A stretch of DNA of 64,000 nucleotides from Haematobia irritans (Eukaryota; Arthropoda; Insecta; Diptera; Muscidae): contig NC_134401.1 of assembly GCF_050003625.1 (NCBI RefSeq), positions 65,255,242 through 65,319,241 on the forward strand. The letters run 5' to 3'. Made by a program: the position numbers and the translations under genes. Position 1 is the first letter of the stretch. Each line of letters begins with the position of its first letter. The notes under the pieces were generated by a model that saw only the letters and a list, made by a program, of their open reading frames with translations, did no database searches and was not told the origin of the DNA. Shown here one piece after another: positions 58,810 to 64,000 of this stretch.

Positions 58810-59742
58810 ATGGAAAAATTTGAAATGCGTGCTGTCATTAAATATTTACATAAAAAAGGTTTATCGGGACAAGAAATTCATAACAATATGGTGAATGTGT
58901 TAGGTGAAAGTGCTCCTTCATATGCAACAGTAAAAACCGTGGTCGTTGCTGAATTTAAACGTGGTCGTACAAGCATTGAAGACGAACCACGTAGTGGACG
59001 TCCAGAAACAGCAACAAAAACAGAAATGATTGACGAATAAAAGTGCGTGAAATTGCTAATATCATGGGCATCTCAAATGCTCGAGTCCATTTAATTTCGC
59101 ATGAAGAACTAAAGATGAAAAAGCTTTCTGCAAGATGGGTGCCGCATTTGTTAACAGTCGATCAAAAACGCATAAGAATGAACATTTCTCAAGTTTGTTT
59201 GGATCGTTTTAAGCGAAATAAAATTGATTTTAAGCGTCGTTTCATAACTTTTGATGAGACATTGATCCACCACTATACTCCAGAGACAAAAGAACAATCC
59301 AAACAATGGACTGAAGCTGGAGGAAGTGCCCCAAAGAAGGCAAATACAATTCAATAGGCTGGTAAGGTTATGGCAACGGTTTTTTGGGACTTCAAAGGTA
59401 TTTTATTGATTGACTACGATTATCTGCAAAAGGATAAAACAATAAATTCAGAGTACTATTGCAACCTTTTGGATCAATTAAATGTACAAATTCGAGAAAA
59501 ACATCCTGGCTTACAACACAAAAAAAAATAATTTTTCATCAAGACAACGCACCAGCGCACAAGAGTTTTTTAACAATGGCTAAAATCAACGAGTTAAAGT
59601 ACGAGTTGCTTGACAACCCATCTTATTCTCCTGTGACTTTTACTTGTTCCCAAATCTAAAAAATATCCTTGCTGGCAAGCGTTTTATCTCAATTGAAGAT
59701 GCATTACATATTTTTGAAAAACTAACTATTCTCTTTCATTGA
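58810..59742 (+). pseudogene. mariner transposase pseudogene (CGAGGGC family)
   Basis: ATG at 58810 (MEKFEMRAVIKYLHKKG). Segments: EFKRGRTSIEDEPRSGRP, REIANIMGISNARVH, LSARWVPHLLTVDQKRI, FDETLIHHYTPETKEQ (first catalytic Asp), FWDFKGILLIDY and FHQDNAPAHKS (second Asp). Lesions: a deletion of about 30 bp near 59025 leading to a stop at 59038, a TAG at about 59355 replacing a Ser codon of the sister copy, and a frameshift in an A-run near 59525. The third Asp region is largely deleted. Not functional. Confidence 0.9.
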
Positions 59743-59749
59743 TAGGCTA

Positions 59750-60109
59750 GGTTAGGTTAGGTTAGGTTAGGTTAGGTTATGTGGCAGCCCGATGTATCAA
59801 GCTCACTTAGACTATTCAGTCCATTGTGATACCACAGTGGTGAACTTCTCTCTTATCACTGAGTGCTGCCCGATTCCATGTTAAGCTCAATGACAAGGGA
59901 CCTCCTTTTTATAGCCGAGTCCGAACGGCGTTCCACATTCCAGTGAAACCACTTAGAGAAGCTTTGAAACCCTCAGAAATGTCACCAGCATTACTGAGGT
60001 GGGATAATCCACCGCTGAAAAACTTTTTGGTGTTCGGTCGTAGCAGGAATCGAACCCACGACCTTGTGTATGCAAGGCGGGCATGCTAACCATTGCACCA
60101 CGGTGGCTA
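59750..60109 (-). mobile_element. tRNA-derived SINE with long TTAGG tail
   Basis: 360 bp inserted in the mariner's 3' end, flanked by ATAGGCTA (59742-59749, 60110-60117). Reading the minus strand: head 'ccaccgtggtgcaatggtta', B-box 'gggttcgattcc', body, then a tail of about six CCTAA units (59750-59779). It is the longest tail in the window, suggesting a young copy. Confidence 0.94.
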
Positions 60110-60141
60110 ATAGGCTAACAAGTTTCCGAACCGCCCTCGTA

Positions 60142-60518
60142 ATAGGAAAAATATCGCCTGTATCAAATACTGGTTTATTTGCTCTTAAAGAAATGAGAAT
60201 TTCGTTTGTCTAAAATTTCGTTCCGTAGGAAAGTATTTTTTTTTGGTGTACAGTGAAAAAATGATAATCCAATATGAAAGATTATGCATCCATCCATTAT
60301 TAATTCACAGTATTAGAAATTTTATATATTAATCAATGAAAAGCTATATTAATCTATGATTTCAAATAAACACATTGGACAAATTCTAAAATCAAAATTC
60401 GTGTTTCAAATATATTGGAGAATTTGTTGAAGGCAAGGCCAGTTGAATATATACCTCAAATTGATATGGAAAACGATCATGTTTACTGCACCCAGAGAAG
60501 GAATATGATCACCTCAAA
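60142..60518. other. Non-coding stretch
   Basis: 'aaatttcgttccgtaggaaa' near 60210 is a terminus-like fragment of the dual-tRNA element family. No gene. Confidence 0.4.
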
Positions 60519-60712
60519 CATGTTTCAAGAGCACCATGTTACTTTTTCACATGGTCATGTAGCATGTTTGTCGCAAAAATGTTCTTTTCTGGTCAAACAT
60601 TCCATGCTTTCCGAAATAAGATACATAATTTCCGAGAAAAGAACATGGTATCGACAAACATGCTACATGTTTTCCGTGAAAAAGTAATATTTTGCTCTTG
60701 GAACATGGTTGG
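60519..60712. mobile_element. Foldback element, compact
   Basis: Left arm 'aacatgtttcaagagcacca', 'tgttactttttcac' and 'catgtagcatgtttgtcg' to 'tgttcttttct'. The right arm is its inverse ('gagaaaagaaca', 'cgacaaacatgctacatg', 'gtgaaaaagtaatattttgc'). The outer gagca/tgctc region links it to the elements at 24.6 and 32.2 kb. Confidence 0.75.
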
Positions 60713-61511
60713 GGTGGAACATGGTCATGGGTTCTAGCCCAGGTTCTAACGGCCTACCAATTGGTTAAAACAAGCTTGCTCTTCCTAATTTTTTATGGTC
60801 ATATTTCAGTAAACCGGCATTCCAATAGACTGGTAGACTAAGTAAACCTTTATAAACAAGGGGTCGTTTTACCACTTTTGCAATTGCATAATTTCAACCA
60901 CTTTTGCAATTGCAAAATAGTTTTATAATTATTGCAAAGATGTGTTTATGAAATATTATAATGGCAACTTTTATTATGATACACTGAAAAAATATTGTCG
61001 TGAGGTCGAAGTCTTTAAATGTCTTTAAAATACGAATGCAAATTTTGCTTAGCATAGAAGACGCATTTCTCTAATATAAAGTTTTTTTCTTGTCCAAAAG
61101 TCGATAAACTTTTCAATGAAATCATATTGACCTTATAATTAAGTGATTTCACTTAAAAGTGAGTATCGTAACATGAAAGGAAAAATTTTTGGGCTAAGGT
61201 CAACTTCACTTAAATAATTCAGAAAAATTCTTTAAATTTATTGAAATTGTCTTTAAATTTGTTGTCTTTTTGCATCTTGACTACAAAGCAAAAAATCATT
61301 CAAATATAGAACATGTTTTTCATCAACACTTTATTTTATGGACGTTTTTTACTTGATAATAGCATAATCTCTACTGGAAGTCGAGTCTTAATTTGAAAAA
61401 TAAAGTTGTCGTTAACTCGTTTTTAAAGGACTTTGATAGCATATGAAGAAACAAAGCTGAAAAAACGAAAAATTAAAATTTGCTTCCTTGAAGCAAGTAC
61501 ACAATATATTA
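60713..61511. other. Non-coding stretch
   Basis: 'cactgaaaaaatattgtcgt' near 60982 starts a small repeat also seen at 49.46 kb, with body matches to 2.4 kb ('cttagcatagaagacgcatt'). No gene recognised. Confidence 0.4.
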
Positions 61512-62105
61512 ACATACCTTTGTCATTCCATTTGTAACACATCGAAATATTGGTCTAAGACCCCAATTCTGAGTCCATACAGCTATGTCCGAACGAAACA
61601 AGCTATCAACTTGAAACTTGGCACGAGTAGTTGTTATTGATATAGGTCGGACCATATCGGACCACGTTTTCGTATAGCCCCCATATAAACCGATCCCTAG
61701 ATTTGGCTTGCGGATACTCTAGTTAGGAGGAGCAAATTTCATCAGATCTGTTTGAAATTTGGTACGTGGTGTTAGTATACGATCTCTAACATCTATGCAA
61801 AAATTTGTCCATATCGTTCTATAATTATATATAGCCGCCATATAAACCGATCTTCAGATTTGACCTCGAGAGCCTCTTGGAATAGCAAATTTAGTGGACA
61901 CACAAACTGCATCCGATTCGGCTGTTAGTATACGGTCGCTAACAACCATGCCAAAAGTGGTCCACATCGATCCATAGTTATATACCCTCCAGATATACCG
62001 ATCCCCAGATTTTACTTCTTCCTGGATAAGCAAATTTCATTTGATCTTGCTAAAATTTGGTACTAATCACACAAAAATTGGACCATATAGGTTCATAATT
62101 GTATA

Positions 62106-63284
62106 CGAGGGCGGTTCGGAAACTTCTTAGCCTATCAACGAAAGAGAATACACTTAGTCCAACGCTTTTCTAGCTATTCTATCCCTTGATTAAAATAGTT
62201 TTCCTCAAAGTCTTCAAAATAGTGGTTTACAACTGTAATTGCATCTTCATTTGAGGTAAAACGCTTGCCAGCAAGGATTTTTTTTTTAGATTTGGGAACA
62301 AGTAAAAGTCACTGGGAGCTAAATCAGGAGATCAACTCGTACTTTAATTCGTTGATTTTAGCCATTGTTAAAACATTCTTGTGCGCTGGTGCGTTGTTCT
62401 GATGAAAAATAATTTTTTTAATTGATCCAAAAGGTTGCAATAGTACTCTGAATTTATTGCTTTACCCTTTTGCAGATAGTCAATCAATAAAATACCTTTG
62501 AAGTCCCAAAAAACCGTTGCCATAACCTTACCAGCCGATTGCATTGTTTTTGCCTTCTTTGGGGCACTTCCTCCAGCTTCAGTCCATTGTTTGGATTGTT
62601 CTTTTGTCTCTGGAGTATAGTGGTGGATCCATGTCTCATCAACAGTTATGAAACGACGCTTAAAATCAATTTTATTTCGCTTAAAACGATCCAAACAAAC
62701 TTGAGAAATGTTCATTATTATGCGTATTTGATCGACCGTTAACAAATGCGGCACCCATCTTGCAGAAAGCGTTTTCATCTGTAGTTCTTCATGCAAAGTC
62801 CATTTAAACTCGGTCATTTGAGATGCCCATGATATTAGCAATTTCACGCACTTTTATTCGTCGATCATTTAATACCATATCATGCACTTTGGCTACAATT
62901 TCTGTTGTTGTTGCTGTTTTTGGACGTCCACTACGTGGTTCATCTTCAATGCTTGTACGACCACGTTTAAATTCAGCAAGCCAATTTTTTACTGTTGCAT
63001 ATGAAGGAGCACTTTCACCTAACACATTCACCATATCATTATGAATTTCTTGTCCCGATAAACATTTTTTTATGTAAATATTTAATGACAGCACGCATTT
63101 CTAATTTTTCCATTGTAAAAAAATTGCGGATGCGTCTTTTTTGAACACCTGTTTCTATATGAAGGAGTTGCCATATCGAAACAAAATTTAACATGTGTTC
63201 ATAACAGAGATGGAACACTTAACTTTTTTCTGTTTATATACCGCGCTTTTTGTGCTAGGCTAAGAAGTTTCCGAACTGCCCTCG
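62106..63284 (-). mobile_element. mariner element (CGAGGGC family), second copy
   Basis: 1,179 bp, TIR CGAGGGCGGTTCGGAAACTT at left and the inverse CGAGGGCAGTTCGGAAACTT at right. TA is seen on the left (62104-62105). The right flank reads GA instead, so the duplication is mutated there. It is inserted within a 153-bp-repeat element. Confidence 0.92.
62137..63113 (-). pseudogene. mariner transposase pseudogene, second copy
   Basis: Met at 63113. A frameshift lies in the A-run near 63065, then SGQEIHNDMVNVLGESAP, EFKRGRTSIEDEPRSGRP and KVHDMVLNDRRIKVREIA. A second shift near 62815 leads to LSARWVPHLLTVDQIRI, TVDETWIHHYTPET (first Asp), GKVMATVFWDFKGILLID, and a third shift near 62420 disrupts the second Asp motif. 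PDLAPSDFYLFPN (third Asp) is readable in another frame. It is better preserved than the 58.8-kb copy, but dead. Confidence 0.9.
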
Positions 63285-63345
63285 GAAAGTATAGCCCACA
63301 TGTAAACCGACCCCCATATTCCGCTTCTGCCTCACTTTTACCGCG

Positions 63346-64000
63346 CTAAAATACATACCGGCCAAGAAAATTTCGTGCACCATAGTAAAAAATTAACTAA
63401 TGACGGTAAAACTGTCTTAAGGACCAAATCATGGTCATTTTGACTACTATTTAAGAAAAACAGTCATTAGTTTTTATAAAATTGAACCGACTGGTATGAA
63501 AACATTTTGTAATATGTGTAAGAAAAAATTTCTTTACTGGCACGTAAAACTGACCAAATCTTTGTAATTTCAAACTATATCAGAGTACGCCACTTTAAGT
63601 AAAATTTTTAACTAATTTTAAGTAGTAGCATGAACTGCGAAAGAGTTCTAAATAATAATTATTTTTCATAAAACAAATTTGAACTAACTGGACGAAATGC
63701 GATTAACTAAATTGAAGTTAAAAACTTGTTATAAATTACGTGCTACATTTTGTTCTGTGCAGAAAGGAGATTGGCCAAACTTTTCTATCGAGGATTTTAA
63801 CATTATACTGTATAGGTCATAGTTAGCAAATAATAAGTCCCGATTTGTTCGTCGTACATTTTTCAATACGACGAACTGGTTTAATATATTTGGAGAAGCG
63901 AAAATTATTTATTTTACAAATATGAAAATAGAGAATATAAATCAAACATTACAGTCATACATTCAATCCATACTTTCACGCAACACTGTATCCCACCTCA
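63346..64000. other. Non-coding stretch
   Basis: AT-rich, no gene recognised. The stretch from 'cgtgcaccatagtaaaaaat' (63372) to 'cattttgttctgtgcagaaa' (63765) could be another MITE, but its ends are not clearly inverted repeats. Confidence 0.35.

Larger units (their letters stand above)
58631..60139 (+). mobile_element. mariner element (CGAGGGC family), carrying a SINE
   Basis: TIR CGAGGGCAGTTCGGAAACTT at left and, inverted, CGAGGGCGGTTCGGAAACTT at right. TA on both sides (58629-58630, 60140-60141). Without the SINE at 59750-60109 and its 8-bp duplication it is about 1.14 kb. It belongs to the same family as 62106-63284, in the opposite orientation. Confidence 0.93.
61512..63345 (+). repeat. 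153-bp-family element split by a mariner
   Basis: Terminal phrase 'tttgtaacacatcgaaatat' followed by about three units: markers near 61679, 61836 and 61985, spaced about 150-157 bp. It is interrupted at 62106-63284 and resumes 'tatagcccacatgtaaaccg' to about 63345. More diverged than the 33-kb array. Confidence 0.75.

Noticed and set aside
59750..59779. True telomeric tract
   Set aside because: It is the tail of a SINE with its own target duplication in the middle of a mariner; fly telomeres do not use TTAGG.

Overview
The window is AT-rich, non-coding-looking eukaryotic DNA. I found no complete host gene. It is best read as a transposon graveyard from a calyptrate, probably muscid, fly. The evidence is an irritans-type mariner (the subfamily was named from Haematobia irritans), tRNA-derived SINEs with a CCTAA-repeat tail, many TA-flanked MITE families, decayed jockey-like LINE pieces and a BEL/Pao LTR element. 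The species call is an inference. A 100-N assembly gap lies at 6542-6641.

Layout. 1-10.6 kb: dispersed repeats, two old copies of an element carrying tRNA-like modules, and an (AT)85 array. 10.7-12.9 kb: a dead mariner split by a hAT-like element (8-bp target duplication) and ending in a perfect 86-bp tandem duplication. 14.1-22.6 kb: the most informative block. Two copies of a TIR/TA element with two divergent tRNA-like modules sit head-to-tail. The first copy is split by a young BEL/Pao LTR element (identical-looking 418-bp LTRs, 5-bp target duplication) and by an AATTAA-rich MITE. The BEL element has gag and protease but no polymerase, a 1,223-bp internal tandem duplication, and a second zinc-knuckle module. 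22.6-33 kb: LTR-like repeats, a foldback element, a third dual-tRNA element, a 271-bp piggyBac-like MITE with TTAA sites, and other MITEs. 33-36 kb: a nest in which a Tc1/mariner-like remnant contains a hAT element, which contains a 153-bp tandem-repeat element, which contains a MITE; a SINE lies beside it. 38-50 kb: SINEs, a fourth dual-tRNA element, a mariner split by a MITE, a 5'-truncated LINE inserted in another MITE with a 12-bp target duplication, and a jockey-like fragment. 51-63 kb: three mariners (one irritans-type, two of a second family), one carrying a SINE and one inserted in a 153-bp-repeat element. A possible host exon with a good splice donor lies near 57.5 kb.

Functionally, little here can act alone. 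Every transposase or reverse-transcriptase reading frame is broken, and the BEL element lacks reverse transcriptase and integrase, so it would depend on an autonomous relative. The most unusual observation is a group of DNA-transposon-like elements, in several copies of different ages, that carry two back-to-back tRNA-like Pol III promoter modules. One module resembles the head of the local SINE family.
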